Shown in pieces: positions 1 through 8,706 of a stretch of 64,000 nt of DNA. Origin of the DNA: Bacillota bacterium (GTDB lineage: Bacteria > Bacillota > Clostridia > Oscillospirales > Acutalibacteraceae); the NCBI GenBank assembly GCA_023412715.1, contig JAEZCC010000029.1, positions 1-64,000 of the forward strand, given 5' to 3'. The position numbers and the translations under genes were made by a program. Position 1 is the first letter of the stretch; each line of letters begins with the position of its first letter. Under the pieces are notes generated by a model. The model was not told where the DNA came from, made no database searches, and was given only the letters and a program-made list of their open reading frames with translations.

Positions 1-169
1 ATAAAAGAACGCGGAGGGTTGCTTGGCTGCCGTCCGCTGATGCAATTACGTGAATAGAATTTTTATATATCGGGGTACTGGCCCTTCAGGGTTGGAAAAT
101 CCATACCCTGCCCTTGCCCGCCTTCACCGCTTCCGCACAAAGGGGCAAAGGACGCATGCGGCCGCCGGA

Positions 170-985
170 TCACTCAAAGACGACAACGGCCTGTTTCCGT
201 TTCAGGCGCGGCAGGACCGTTTCCAGCACGCGGAAGCTGTGATTGAGGTCCTTTTGCTCCAGATAGGCGGCCGCCATATCCTGCCCGATCACAAGATCCA
301 TATTTTTCTCGTCGGAAGCGGCCAGCACCGCCTTCCCCTGACCCAAGACCCGCGCCTGATAGACATGCCCGTCCACCAGCCTGGCCACCCGATCGATCTC
401 CAGCAGGCCGGTGCCCGGCTGCAGCCGCTGCATCTGCATGTAGAGATCGGGGCTTACCGCGAGGGCGTAGTCGCCGTAGAAGCCTTGTTCCGTCAGGCAG
501 GCGATTCCGGAGGCGATATCGGCGAAAGCCTCCTCGCCGGCGCTCCAATCCTTCTTGGATATTTTTTTCGCGCCCGGGGCCGTCAGCAGGCCGTCGTATC
601 CCAGCTCTTTACTGCCGAAAAAGATCAGCCTGTCTTCTTTGAGAGCACACGCCTCGGCCGCCTTCTCCGCCTTGGACAGATCCGCGGGGAAGCCGGATTT
701 CCCGGCGCTTTCCAGATCCCTGGCCAGCAGGGTGAAATCGGCGAAAGCCGTTGGGATCTGCACAAATCTCCGGCCGCTCGTCGTGATCAGGCCGTCCTTT
801 TCCACTTCTTCCAGCGCGTCGGCGTCGTCGGCCGCGACGGCTTCGACGCCCACCCCAAGGGGCCCGAAAACATGCAGAAAACGCCTGCCGACCAGCACCC
901 TGCGCGCCGCCTTGACAACGGCGGCGTCAATCTGCCCCCAAAGCTCGTCGGGCAGAGAAGAGGATTCTCTGGAGAGATAACTCAT
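170..985 (-). CDS. Encapsulin nanocompartment shell protein (family 1)
   Basis: This 271-residue protein matches the linocin/CFP29 encapsulin family, which has the HK97 phage-capsid fold and self-assembles into icosahedral shells. Visible family features are the N-terminal helix with SSLPDELWGQIDAAVV, the RRVLVGRRFLHVFGPLGVGV segment typical of the N-arm, the ISKKDWSAGEEAFADI and YGDYALAVSPDLYMQM segments of the P-domain, and the C-terminal GQDMAAAYLEQ followed by a beta-rich tail. Length is normal. The start is set by AAGGAGG about 10 bases upstream of ATG. It lies 25 bases downstream of the ferritin-like cargo gene in the same orientation, so the two are almost certainly co-transcribed. The inferred role is an iron-mineral storage compartment. 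Family confidence is high; assembly number cannot be read from sequence. Confidence 0.95.
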   Translation of the reverse strand: MSYLSRESSSLPDELWGQIDAAVVKAARRVLVGRRFLHVFGPLGVGVEAVAADDADALEEVEKDGLITTSGRRFVQIPTAFADFTLLARDLESAGKSGFPADLSKAEKAAEACALKEDRLIFFGSKELGYDGLLTAPGAKKISKKDWSAGEEAFADIASGIACLTEQGFYGDYALAVSPDLYMQMQRLQPGTGLLEIDRVARLVDGHVYQARVLGQGKAVLAASDEKNMDLVIGQDMAAAYLEQKDLNHSFRVLETVLPRLKRKQAVVVFE

Positions 986-1011
986 GACTAAAACCTCCTT
1001 TTATTCCGATA

Positions 1012-1386
1012 TCATGTCTTGTCGATCAGGCTGCCCACTGTCGCGGGTCCGGAGGCGCTGGCGGAAGGCGCTTCATCCGGAACGCTCATTCCCAGTTCCG
1101 CCAGCATCTCCCGGACCTCCGCCTCGCCCGACGCGAACAGCTCGGCCTCTTTGGGGTCGAGAGTGCGCAACAGCGTCATCAGCTCGCCGACATGGGCCTT
1201 TTCCTCGTCGCGGATATCCGCAAGAACTTTTTGGGCGATCTCCTCGTCCGTTGCCTGCACATGGGCGTCATAGAGGTAAATCGCTTCCAGCTCGCCCGCA
1301 ATGTCCAGACGGACAGCCTGTACGAGCTCCTCTTTGGTGAGTTTACGGTCGACGTTTCCCTGAAAGGGATTTGCAAAAGCCGGCAT
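1012..1386 (-). CDS. Encapsulated ferritin-like protein (EncFtn cargo)
   Basis: The product is a 124-residue ferritin-like cargo protein. The N-terminal two-helix domain carries the di-iron ligands: a Glu in GELEAIYLYDAH and an E-x-x-H in RDEEKAHVGEL. This matches the EncFtn family, which forms a ferroxidase at a dimer interface. After a Ser/Ala/Pro-rich linker (about residues 95-112) the protein ends in ATVGSLIDKT, which fits the GSL-type C-terminal cargo-loading peptide that docks inside family-1 encapsulins. AGGAGG lies directly against an upstream ATG (position 1395) but 9 bases before the ATG at 1386, so 1386 is preferred. The encapsulin gene follows 26 bases downstream. Known role of the family: oxidise ferrous iron and feed it into the shell lumen. 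Confidence 0.93.
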   Translation of the reverse strand: MPAFANPFQGNVDRKLTKEELVQAVRLDIAGELEAIYLYDAHVQATDEEIAQKVLADIRDEEKAHVGELMTLLRTLDPKEAELFASGEAEVREMLAELGMSVPDEAPSASASGPATVGSLIDKT

Positions 1387-1509
1387 ACGAATCATCCTCC
1401 TGTATTGGAATATATTTAATGATGGGATTGATGCCTTTCCAGCAATTTTTACAGCGCCGTGGTGGGCCTGTCTTTTCCCGACATGTTTGTTTCCTCCTAT
1501 TCAGATGAT

Positions 1510-1899
1510 TTATTTATCTTCTCCCCGTTTGCATTCGGGGCAGACACCTTGGAACGTGATGCTGTGCTTTTCAATCATGAAACCGGTCTTCTGCTCGATC
1601 TGCCGGTCGATATTTTCCATACCGTCCGGTTCCAGGTTGAAAATCCGGCCGCAGCGCACGCAGCGCACATGATTGTGCGGGCGGGTCTCCACGTCGAAGC
1701 GATCCGGCGATCCGGGGAAGAACAGCCGGTCCACCACGCCGTCTTCCTCCAGCAGATTCAGGTTGCGGTACACCGTCCCCTTGCTGATCCGCGGGTATTC
1801 CCTTTGAATTTCATCCAGAACCTCCTGCGCCGTGGGATGATCAAGCCGGCTTAACGCCTCCAGAATCGCCTGCTTCTGGATGCTGTAACGTCTGTTCAC
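1510..1899 (-). CDS. Fur/PerR-family metal-dependent repressor
   Basis: The 129-residue protein has a winged helix with recognition helix SKGTVYRNL (about residues 39-47), a metal-site HNH (75-77) and two CxxC pairs (C80/C83 and C120/C123) for structural zinc. His21 and Asp69 match the regulatory-site ligands of PerR. The position that is Asp in PerR (D104) and Glu in Fur is Asn88 here, so the sequence does not settle whether it senses peroxide or iron. The start is GTG, with AGGTG upstream. It sits directly upstream of the encapsulin cargo and shell genes in the same orientation, so control of iron storage is a reasonable inference. The gap of 114 bases to the cargo gene could hold a second promoter. 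Confidence 0.9.
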   Translation of the reverse strand: MNRRYSIQKQAILEALSRLDHPTAQEVLDEIQREYPRISKGTVYRNLNLLEEDGVVDRLFFPGSPDRFDVETRPHNHVRCVRCGRIFNLEPDGMENIDRQIEQKTGFMIEKHSITFQGVCPECKRGEDK

Positions 1900-1965
1900 G
1901 AAATCACCTGTATCAAGCGTTATAAAAACGATATCAAGACCTAATCCTATTTAATATCCAAGTTT

Positions 1966-1994
1966 ATTTTATCACCTGATTTTTCCATTGTCAA
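1966..1994 (-). promoter_or_regulatory. Sigma-A promoter of the Fur-family/encapsulin cluster
   Basis: On the minus strand a perfect TTGACA (1989-1994) is followed after 17 bases by TAAAAT (1966-1971). The flanking sequence is AT-rich and contains GATAACGATTG just upstream of the -35, which resembles half of a Fur-type box. Autoregulation is therefore plausible but not shown. Confidence 0.75.
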
Positions 1995-2188
1995 TCGTTA
2001 TCTAAAATTAATATCCCCCGGCAAAGCCGGTTGTTTCTATGCAGGCAAAGCCCTGTTTTACCGGCAGCACCTTAAGGCGCTTGAAGCTTTCTTCCGCTTG
2101 CGGCGGCGTTTCTCACTCCCCGCCCCTCCCGCACACAGAGGAGCAACAATCCGGTGCGGAAGAGGGAACGAGCCGGGGCGCCCTACAA

Positions 2189-2220
2189 TAAAAAGGGAGA
2201 CCGTTGTAAACGGCCCCCTT
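2189..2220 (-). terminator. Terminator of the amylase gene
   Basis: On the minus strand an imperfect stem (AAGGG..CCGTT pairing with AACGG..CCCTT) is followed by a run of T residues, 40 bases after the amylase stop codon. Confidence 0.7.
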
Positions 2221-2259
2221 GTATTGAAGCAGCCGATTATTCAGCCGTTCGCTGCGGAA

Positions 2260-5200
2260 TCAAAACAATCCGACCTGCCTGACAGCGCTGCCGGAAGGTT
2301 TGGCATTTTTCTTCACCGTTACCTTAACGGATGCGTGAGACAGGAACTTGTCATTCTTGTCGTAGATGTCGAACATGATATAGACGACACCGTATGCCCT
2401 GCCTGTTACGCCATAATTTCCGTTCTTCAGTTTCGATACGGTCGCCACCTTGTCATTCGTCGAGTGGATCTTGACGGATGCGGCTTTCTTGCCGGTCAGC
2501 TTCAGGCCGATCTGGTAATGGCCGCCCGACGGCATCGTGTAATTCAGGGTGTCCAGCGTCAGAGAATCTCCGGTCCCGCCTATCACGTAATAGCTGAAAT
2601 GATCGGTTTCAAACACCAGACAGCCGCTTTCGACCGTTGCGTGCAAATCAAGAAACGTATTGGAACCCGCTTCGTAGCGGAAGACGCGCGGTGTTCCGCG
2701 GAGGCCGGACGGCATCGGCACTCTTACCTTAACCTTTCCGGAGAAGGAAGTGATCTGGTTTCCGTTCTGGTCAAGAAGCTTTAAATTATAGATGACCGGT
2801 GTACCGATGATGCTGAGATCTTTGTCGGACAGGGCAGACCGGGCGACATTTGCAACCTGCCTGTCGCTTTGATCCGAAGGGCTCTTCTTTTCCGCGCTGA
2901 AAGATACGGACGTAACGCCGGAAGGAAGTGTCGCGCCGGTCAGGTCCGCCGTCGCGTTGGAGCCGCCGTCCGACACGGCGGACGGGATGGAAGGCGACGA
3001 GGGGGCGGGCGACGGCGCAGGAACGGGAGCCGCAGCGTTATTAACGAGGAGGACTCCCGAATATGCCGGGATCGTCACGGTGACCGAACCGTTGTTCTTA
3101 GTCACCGCCGCATTCGTAATCAGATTGGTCAAAGTATTGCTCTTTACTGCGGAAGCATCCAAGCTGACCGTTACTGCCGCGGCGCTGTTGTTCGTCGCAA
3201 CTAAAAGCTGGTTGCTGCTGTCCGCGCGCACATAAGAGAGCACGGCGTTGTCGCCTGTCGGCAGCATCGAAATACTGCCGGTGCGAAGGGCGCTGTAATT
3301 TTTACGCAGGGAAATCAGTTTTGCATACCAGTTGAACAGATCCTGATTGCTGCCGCTCCAATCCATTGTGCGGCGGTCGTCCGGGTCGTCTGCGCCGGCC
3401 ATGCCGACTTCATCCCCGTAGTAGATGGTCGGTGCGCCCGGGTAGGTCAGCTGAAGCAGAGCGGCCATGTACTGCTTTTGCTTTGCGGCGTCGGATGTCG
3501 TTGCGTAAGTCGGGAATGCATGCGCGGCATCCTTTTGACCGCGGTCGTCGTCGACGCCGTCAAGATAGGAAAGAAGACGGGTGGTATCGTGAGAATCCAG
3601 AAGGTTCATCATTGCGTAAAACGCTTCGGACGGATATCTTTCGCGGAGTTTTTCCAGCGTTTGAACGGAGTCGGCCGAATCGCCGCCCCTTGCGTAAGCG
3701 AGGATCGCATTGCGGAACTGGTAGTTCATGCAGGAGTCATACATGTCGCCCAGCAGGTACTTTGCGGCGTCGTCCCAGATTTCGCCGATAATAACGTTAT
3801 CATCGCCGAGCGATTTTACGGAAGCGCGGAATTTCTGCCAGGTTTCGTCGGAAACCTCGTTCGCGCAGTCCAGCCGCCAGCCGTCCGAGCCTTTTTCGAT
3901 CCAGTACTTGGCGGCCGAATTGTCACCGTCGATCAAATCCTGAGCCCAGCCCGGAGTGCGGTACTCGGAGCCGTCCGTAGCCTTGATGACCGGCATGGAG
4001 TCGTAGCCCCACCAGCCTTCATAGCCGTAAACATTCTTGCCCGCCCGCTCTCCGAGCGTATCCTGAACGGCCTGCCGGGTGTCCTGATCCAGCAGAGGAT
4101 CTTTGTTGACTGTAAACCATTGGGTATAGGTAAAGTCGGTTACGCCGCGTCCCACAAAGTACGCTTTGGCAGCGGCCTCGGCGGCGGTCTGCGTGGCGTC
4201 CGGGTGGTCGGACATATAGTCGTAAACATAAGCCCAGTACGGGTAAGCGCCCACTTTTCCGTCCTGCCCCACAAACTTGTAGTAGCGGTCGAAATAGACG
4301 GAATCGTCTGAAACATGATTGAAAACGCCGTCCAGGATGATGTGCATGCCATTGGCCCCGGCAGCTCTGCAGAGCTCCGTAAAGTCGCCCTCGGTGCCGA
4401 GAATCGGGTCGATTTTCGTGTAGTCCGAGGTGTCGTACCGGTGACTGGAAACGGAGCTGAACACCGGATTGATGTAGATCACATTTGCCCCGAGTTTTTT
4501 GATGTAGCTTATTTTTTCGGTAATGCCTTTCAAGTCGCCGCCGTAAATCTCGTTGGACCAGATGCCGTCCCCCCGGTACGCCTGGCTCGGGTATTCGTCC
4601 GGGTGGAGCGTCTCCTGTTCCGGATTCTCGGGGTACTCTCCCCAGTCACCGACGAACTCGTATTCCGTCGCGCCGCGCGCGGTCTTCTGGGCCTGATCAT
4701 TCGAGGAATCGCCATTATAGAAGCGGTCGGGGAAAATCTGATAGATCACGGCGTTTTTCATCCAGTCTGGCGTCTGATACCCGGCCTTATAAACAATCAG
4801 ATCGTAGGGCAGAACGCTGTTCAGGTCGGTAAGCTTTCCGGCCCCGTAATAGCCGTCGTCGTCACAGTAAACCTTGACATCCGACGCGCTGGCCAAACCG
4901 AAATAGTACGTGTATTGGCCAATGGACGCAAAGCTCTGCGTGGTGCTCCAAAGGGCCTCCCCGTCCGCCGCGGAGGCTTTCGCCATGCTGATGCGTTTGT
5001 TTTCGGGGCCTTTGACGAACAGATAGGCCTGCGTTACGTCATCGCCGGTCTGGATCGAGAAGGTGACCGGCTTGTTCTGCTCAATTGCCCCATAAACGCT
5101 TTTGTATTTGCTGTCCTGCGTGTTGTAACAGACGTTCGTGCCGTCGATTTTCCTATCGGAAGCATCGGAATAAAACAACTCCGTCGAAGGGTCAAAGTAA

Positions 5201-7071
5201 AACGTAACGTCCCTTGCGCCGGAAAGCGTAAATGGAAGCACGTTGTAGGTCGCCGCGCCGCCGGATTTGTCGTTCCAGACGATTCCGATATCATGATAGG
5301 AGCCTGCCGGAAGCGTGACGGCCGCTGTATAAATTCCGGTCAATCCGCTGTCCGTCAGCTTGGTATCAACCGGGATGGAAGCGCCCGTAAGGCCGACATC
5401 CGCAAACGTATAATTCAAAGACGTAACGGACAGATGGGTGATATCGCTGTAATAGACCGTAACGTCCTGGGTCCCGTAAACAGAAAGATTGATATTGTCC
5501 CCGCTGGGATTCCCATACATGCCGTAGTTTTCGTCCCAGCTTCCGCCGACTGCGATTTTATACTGGTAATTGGCTGGCGGCACATTCCGGAAGGTGCAGG
5601 CGTAAAGTCCGCTGCCCAGATACGTCATCTGGTTGGAGCCGGCATCCCATGATACGCCCGGCAGCGTTCCGGGCACATAAACGCTTCTTCCGCTGAAAGC
5701 CTCGCGGGTGTAGCCGGAATAGTCCTGCCCGTTGACGGAAACCGTTTCGGCGCTCGGGTCAAGCGCCCTTGTTCCATTGACCGTGTAATAGTAAATACAG
5801 TCCAGCGCGCCGTCGCCGAAATAAAGATCGCCGCTTGTGAAGGCACCGCTGAATTTTCCATAACCGTCTTTTTCAGCGGAAAGAGCGGCCGTTTTGGTTC
5901 GATCGGGGGCGTCATGCGGCGCATATGTAAGAGTGATCTGATCGGCCGCTTCCCCGGGGATCAGGAACTCCGTCGTTCCGTTGGCATGATTGACCACTTT
6001 CGGCTGCGCCGCCGCGGATTGATATCCCAGCAAAGCGGCGATCGAGTTATAATTGTTGACCGTATCGTAAAGGCTCTGCGACTCCGCGTCGTACAGAAAA
6101 ACGACGTTGGTATTGTCATTGTCGATCGCAACCGTTCTATTGCCGGTTTTATCGTACCAGGTTTTTCCGTCAAATACGACTTTATATTGATAGGAGCCCT
6201 GGTCGAACGTCTTGCTGAACGCGTAGAGGGTTTTGGTGATCTGTGAGAAGCTCCAGCCGTCCGCTCCGATATCCCAGTCGCCGTCGCCGCCGCGAACCGT
6301 CCCGATGAGCGACACGGTTGTCGTGAAAGCGGGCTTGGAAATATTGCCGACACTCGGGTCGCTCTGGTAAATGTCAATGGCCGGCTGGCTGACGGAATCG
6401 GTGCAGACGCCCTGCAGATAATCCGCAAAAACCGTGAAGGACGTAGAGCCCGCCGGAACTTTCATCTCGACATTGCCGCCGACTTCGCCATTCGACCAGC
6501 TGTGGTTGTAGGCCACCTTATATTCGATATCGACCTCGCTTTGGGTCTGAGAAAACGTAAAGGTTTTTGAATAGCGCCCGCCGCCCAGATAGGCCAGGTC
6601 GCCGTCCGGATCGGATGGGTCCCACGCGCCGATGCCGAGCTCCGTGCCGATTGTGCCCAGGTTGCCCGTTATGGTCCCCGACGTCTTAAAATGGCTGGGA
6701 TTGTTGATTGAATCGACCGTGTTATTCTGTACCGCGGGATCGGAAGAGCCATGCGCATAATAACGTATGTAGACGGTTTCGTCGGCCGGTACATCCACCG
6801 GAACGTTTTCGGCTTTTGCACTCCCGTTGACTGCTACACGGTAGGTGTGCTCTCCGGCACCCAGACGGACGCCCGATTCATATACGCCGTCGGCATACAG
6901 AATCATTCCGCTGTCCGCGGCGGCGCCATCCACAAGAAGCGACACCTGGTCGTTTGCCTTTGCCTGCGCATCCGCTGCCGACGCTTTGGACGGAATGCCG
7001 GCGAAAGCCGAAATTCCAATCAGCAAAGCGAGCAATAAGCTCAGGTATTGTTTGCTTACCCTTTTCAACAT
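2260..7071 (-). CDS. Secreted multi-domain GH13 alpha-amylase/amylopullulanase-like enzyme
   Basis: This 1603-residue extracellular starch-degrading enzyme begins with a signal peptide (1 to about 33, ending PSKASA). About 700 residues of accessory beta modules follow. Several resemble the X25/SusE-type starch-binding units of bacterial pullulanases, e.g. the YEYKVA/YQYKVVFDG/YQYKIAVGGSWDENYG segments near residues 190, 300 and 510. The GH13 barrel starts near residue 770 (AVIYQIFPDRFYNG). It keeps region I DGVFNH (about 914), nucleophile Asp in GWRLDCANEV (about 1065), acid/base Glu in IIGEIWDD (about 1096) and the third Asp in LLDSHDTTR (about 1160). A Pro/Ser linker and an Ig-like C-terminal domain finish the protein. 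No S-layer (SLH) or LPxTG anchor is visible. GGGAGG precedes the ATG. The exact specificity (amylase versus pullulanase) is not determinable here. Confidence 0.93.
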   Translation of the reverse strand: MLKRVSKQYLSLLLALLIGISAFAGIPSKASAADAQAKANDQVSLLVDGAAADSGMILYADGVYESGVRLGAGEHTYRVAVNGSAKAENVPVDVPADETVYIRYYAHGSSDPAVQNNTVDSINNPSHFKTSGTITGNLGTIGTELGIGAWDPSDPDGDLAYLGGGRYSKTFTFSQTQSEVDIEYKVAYNHSWSNGEVGGNVEMKVPAGSTSFTVFADYLQGVCTDSVSQPAIDIYQSDPSVGNISKPAFTTTVSLIGTVRGGDGDWDIGADGWSFSQITKTLYAFSKTFDQGSYQYKVVFDGKTWYDKTGNRTVAIDNDNTNVVFLYDAESQSLYDTVNNYNSIAALLGYQSAAAQPKVVNHANGTTEFLIPGEAADQITLTYAPHDAPDRTKTAALSAEKDGYGKFSGAFTSGDLYFGDGALDCIYYYTVNGTRALDPSAETVSVNGQDYSGYTREAFSGRSVYVPGTLPGVSWDAGSNQMTYLGSGLYACTFRNVPPANYQYKIAVGGSWDENYGMYGNPSGDNINLSVYGTQDVTVYYSDITHLSVTSLNYTFADVGLTGASIPVDTKLTDSGLTGIYTAAVTLPAGSYHDIGIVWNDKSGGAATYNVLPFTLSGARDVTFYFDPSTELFYSDASDRKIDGTNVCYNTQDSKYKSVYGAIEQNKPVTFSIQTGDDVTQAYLFVKGPENKRISMAKASAADGEALWSTTQSFASIGQYTYYFGLASASDVKVYCDDDGYYGAGKLTDLNSVLPYDLIVYKAGYQTPDWMKNAVIYQIFPDRFYNGDSSNDQAQKTARGATEYEFVGDWGEYPENPEQETLHPDEYPSQAYRGDGIWSNEIYGGDLKGITEKISYIKKLGANVIYINPVFSSVSSHRYDTSDYTKIDPILGTEGDFTELCRAAGANGMHIILDGVFNHVSDDSVYFDRYYKFVGQDGKVGAYPYWAYVYDYMSDHPDATQTAAEAAAKAYFVGRGVTDFTYTQWFTVNKDPLLDQDTRQAVQDTLGERAGKNVYGYEGWWGYDSMPVIKATDGSEYRTPGWAQDLIDGDNSAAKYWIEKGSDGWRLDCANEVSDETWQKFRASVKSLGDDNVIIGEIWDDAAKYLLGDMYDSCMNYQFRNAILAYARGGDSADSVQTLEKLRERYPSEAFYAMMNLLDSHDTTRLLSYLDGVDDDRGQKDAAHAFPTYATTSDAAKQKQYMAALLQLTYPGAPTIYYGDEVGMAGADDPDDRRTMDWSGSNQDLFNWYAKLISLRKNYSALRTGSISMLPTGDNAVLSYVRADSSNQLLVATNNSAAAVTVSLDASAVKSNTLTNLITNAAVTKNNGSVTVTIPAYSGVLLVNNAAAPVPAPSPAPSSPSIPSAVSDGGSNATADLTGATLPSGVTSVSFSAEKKSPSDQSDRQVANVARSALSDKDLSIIGTPVIYNLKLLDQNGNQITSFSGKVKVRVPMPSGLRGTPRVFRYEAGSNTFLDLHATVESGCLVFETDHFSYYVIGGTGDSLTLDTLNYTMPSGGHYQIGLKLTGKKAASVKIHSTNDKVATVSKLKNGNYGVTGRAYGVVYIMFDIYDKNDKFLSHASVKVTVKKNAKPSGSAVRQVGLF

Positions 7072-7285
7072 AAAAGTTTTCCTCCCACTTTTATTTATTA
7101 GAAAACAGGCCTCTAAGGCCTTGATTTTTTAATCATCAAGGAGGACTTAAAACCGCTGAATTCCATGCTCCGGCATTTCTTTCCTGCCGGAAGCGGTCTG
7201 CTGCGTTGAAGAGAGGGGCGTATCGATATGATCCATGCACGATTTCATGGATCTGCAATATTTTTTCGAAATAAATTTAAAAATA

Positions 7286-7303
7286 TGTCGAAATGATTCG
7301 ACT
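7286..7303. promoter_or_regulatory. Inverted pair of Spo0A-box-like sites in the amylase leader
   Basis: The + strand reads TGTCGAA (7286-7292), ATGA, then TTCGACT (7297-7303). The first copy is identical to the Spo0A box TGTCGAA and the second is its inverted copy with one terminal mismatch. The element lies 17-34 bases downstream of the predicted amylase start site. Binding by the Spo0A encoded at 50 kb is an inference. Confidence 0.5.
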
Positions 7304-7325
7304 GTATTTAATTATCTACTGATGA

Positions 7326-7354
7326 ATATTACCACTTATATTTCATGATTTCAA
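7326..7354 (-). promoter_or_regulatory. Predicted sigma-A promoter of the amylase gene
   Basis: The minus strand has TTGAAA (7349-7354), a 17-base spacer and TAATAT (7326-7331). Transcription would start near 7319, giving a leader of about 250 bases. Confidence 0.65.
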
Positions 7355-7695
7355 TAGTATTTTCTGATTATTTTAGATAATAATATTATATTTAACCTTA
7401 TTATTCCCGGTACAACTTGCTTAATTTCGAAAAAATAATCTTTTATATCGATATATTCTGCTGCATGGAATATGAAAAGCTCCGCCCGCCGGGTCGGTGG
7501 AAAATGAAAAAGCCGGTCGTATGATTATGAAGAGAGCGGCCGGCAGGCGATTCAAAACAGCAGCGGGAAAGCAGGCGGCCATGTGAAGCCGCCATAACGA
7601 AAGGGACACGATGTGATTCTGAAGACACTCTGCTATATTTTCACAGCAATAATCGGACTTCATCCATCCATAATAAAACGGGTGGAAGTGAAAAG

Positions 7696-8583
7696 ATGAA
7701 GAAATTTATATCGGTCTTATTGGTCCTTTGCTTGTCCATGATGCTGACGTCCTGCGGTCACAATTCCGCCGGCGACGACAGTTCTGCCGCATCATCGGGG
7801 AATCAGTCCTCCGCAGTAACCGCAAATGCGGATAAAAACGCCGTCTCTCAGGCGAAAAAGCAGAACGTGAGTTCCTCCGCGCCCCCGACAGCCCTGGAAA
7901 ATCTCGACAACACCAAACAGGGCTGGGGACAGGGAACCCAAGTTGATCAGGACAATCGCCCGATATCATGCGCGCAGTTCCAAAACAAATACGGAAAATA
8001 CGACGCCGTCTTTATCAAGGACAATACGAAAAAAATATATCTGACTTTCGACGAGGGATATGAAAACGGATATACTTCAAAAATACTGGATTCATTAAAA
8101 GAAAAGAAAGTGCCCGCCGTGTTCTTCGTCACTTATGATTATGCGAAAAGGAACAGCGCTCTCGTTCAGAGAATGATCGGGGAAGGGCATGTGGTCGGAA
8201 ATCACAGCTATACCCATCCCTCCATGCCTACCCTAAGCCTTTCAAAGGCATCCGGTGAAATTACGAATCTGCATGACTATATCAAGGAGAATTTCAATTA
8301 CACCATGACATTGTTTCGGCCGCCGATGGGCGAATTTTCTGAAAGGACGCTTGCTTTGGCGCAAAGCCTGAAGTATAAATCGGTCTTCTGGAGTTTTGCC
8401 TACGTCGATTGGGATCCGAAAAAGCAGATGGGACAGGACAAAGCATATAAGAAAGTCGTAAGCGGCCTGCATAACGGCGCAGTCTATCTTCTTCATGCCG
8501 TTTCAAAAGATAATGCGGAAATTTTAGGCTCGTTTATTGACGAAGCAAAGAAGCAAGGCTATGAGTTTGCAAAGTTGTCCTGA
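7696..8583 (+). CDS. Polysaccharide deacetylase lipoprotein, PdaA-like (delta-lactam-type)
   Basis: The 295-residue product is a predicted lipoprotein with lipobox LTSC (Cys20), followed by a Ser/Ala-rich linker to about residue 60. The NodB-homology domain (about 100-290) has motif 1 LTFDEGYENGY, motif 2 HVVGNHSYTH with metal-binding histidines, and a RPPMGEFSE catalytic-site segment. The TFDEGYE form is typical of PdaA, which deacetylates N-acetylmuramic acid on the way to muramic delta-lactam in spore cortex. The genome sporulates or descends from sporulators (spo0A, spoIVB at 50 kb), so a cortex or cell-wall role fits. The substrate is inferred. A strong terminator follows 40 bases after the stop. 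A Ser-rich linker makes a surface-exposed, membrane-tethered enzyme likely. Confidence 0.88.
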   Translation: MKKFISVLLVLCLSMMLTSCGHNSAGDDSSAASSGNQSSAVTANADKNAVSQAKKQNVSSSAPPTALENLDNTKQGWGQGTQVDQDNRPISCAQFQNKYGKYDAVFIKDNTKKIYLTFDEGYENGYTSKILDSLKEKKVPAVFFVTYDYAKRNSALVQRMIGEGHVVGNHSYTHPSMPTLSLSKASGEITNLHDYIKENFNYTMTLFRPPMGEFSERTLALAQSLKYKSVFWSFAYVDWDPKKQMGQDKAYKKVVSGLHNGAVYLLHAVSKDNAEILGSFIDEAKKQGYEFAKLS

Positions 8584-8623
8584 AAGCTTACTAAGCCGGT
8601 ATATCAATATTCTCCTAAAAAAC

Positions 8624-8651
8624 GAGCCTCCCGCCATATGGCGGGAGGCTC
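8624..8651. terminator. Bidirectional terminator
   Basis: A perfect 14-base-pair palindrome centred on CCATATGG is flanked by A residues on the left and AAAACCTTTT on the right. It lies between the converging deacetylase and zinc-ribbon genes and can serve both. Confidence 0.85.
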
Positions 8652-8706
8652 AAAACCTTTTCACGGCATATTTATTCTCCGCATTGCCGGCGGCCGACGA
8701 TATCGT

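Larger units (their letters stand above)
1900..2259. other. Intergenic region upstream of the Fur-family gene
   Basis: This 360-base gap separates the Fur-family gene from the 3' end of the amylase gene. It holds the Fur-family promoter, a small GC hairpin (CCGGCAAAGCCGG near 2019-2031) and the amylase terminator. I see no coding sequence in it on either strand. Confidence 0.6.
7072..7695. other. Divergent intergenic region between amylase and deacetylase genes
   Basis: This 624-base region is AT-rich in its middle. It contains the amylase promoter and Spo0A-box pair near 7.3 kb. GC-rich short hairpins such as GGCGGC/GCCGCC (about 7575-7595) lie nearer the deacetylase. No protein-coding gene with a convincing ribosome site is visible, and I could not define a clear sigma-A promoter for the rightward gene. 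Confidence 0.55.

Noticed and set aside
1..169. A gene downstream of the encapsulin at the left edge
   Set aside because: The plus-strand frame 50-991 is antisense to the encapsulin; the remaining 169 bases show no supported gene or clear terminator.
4315..5652. 445-codon plus-strand frame inside the amylase gene
   Set aside because: Shadow of the amylase; no ribosome site, no recognisable domain.
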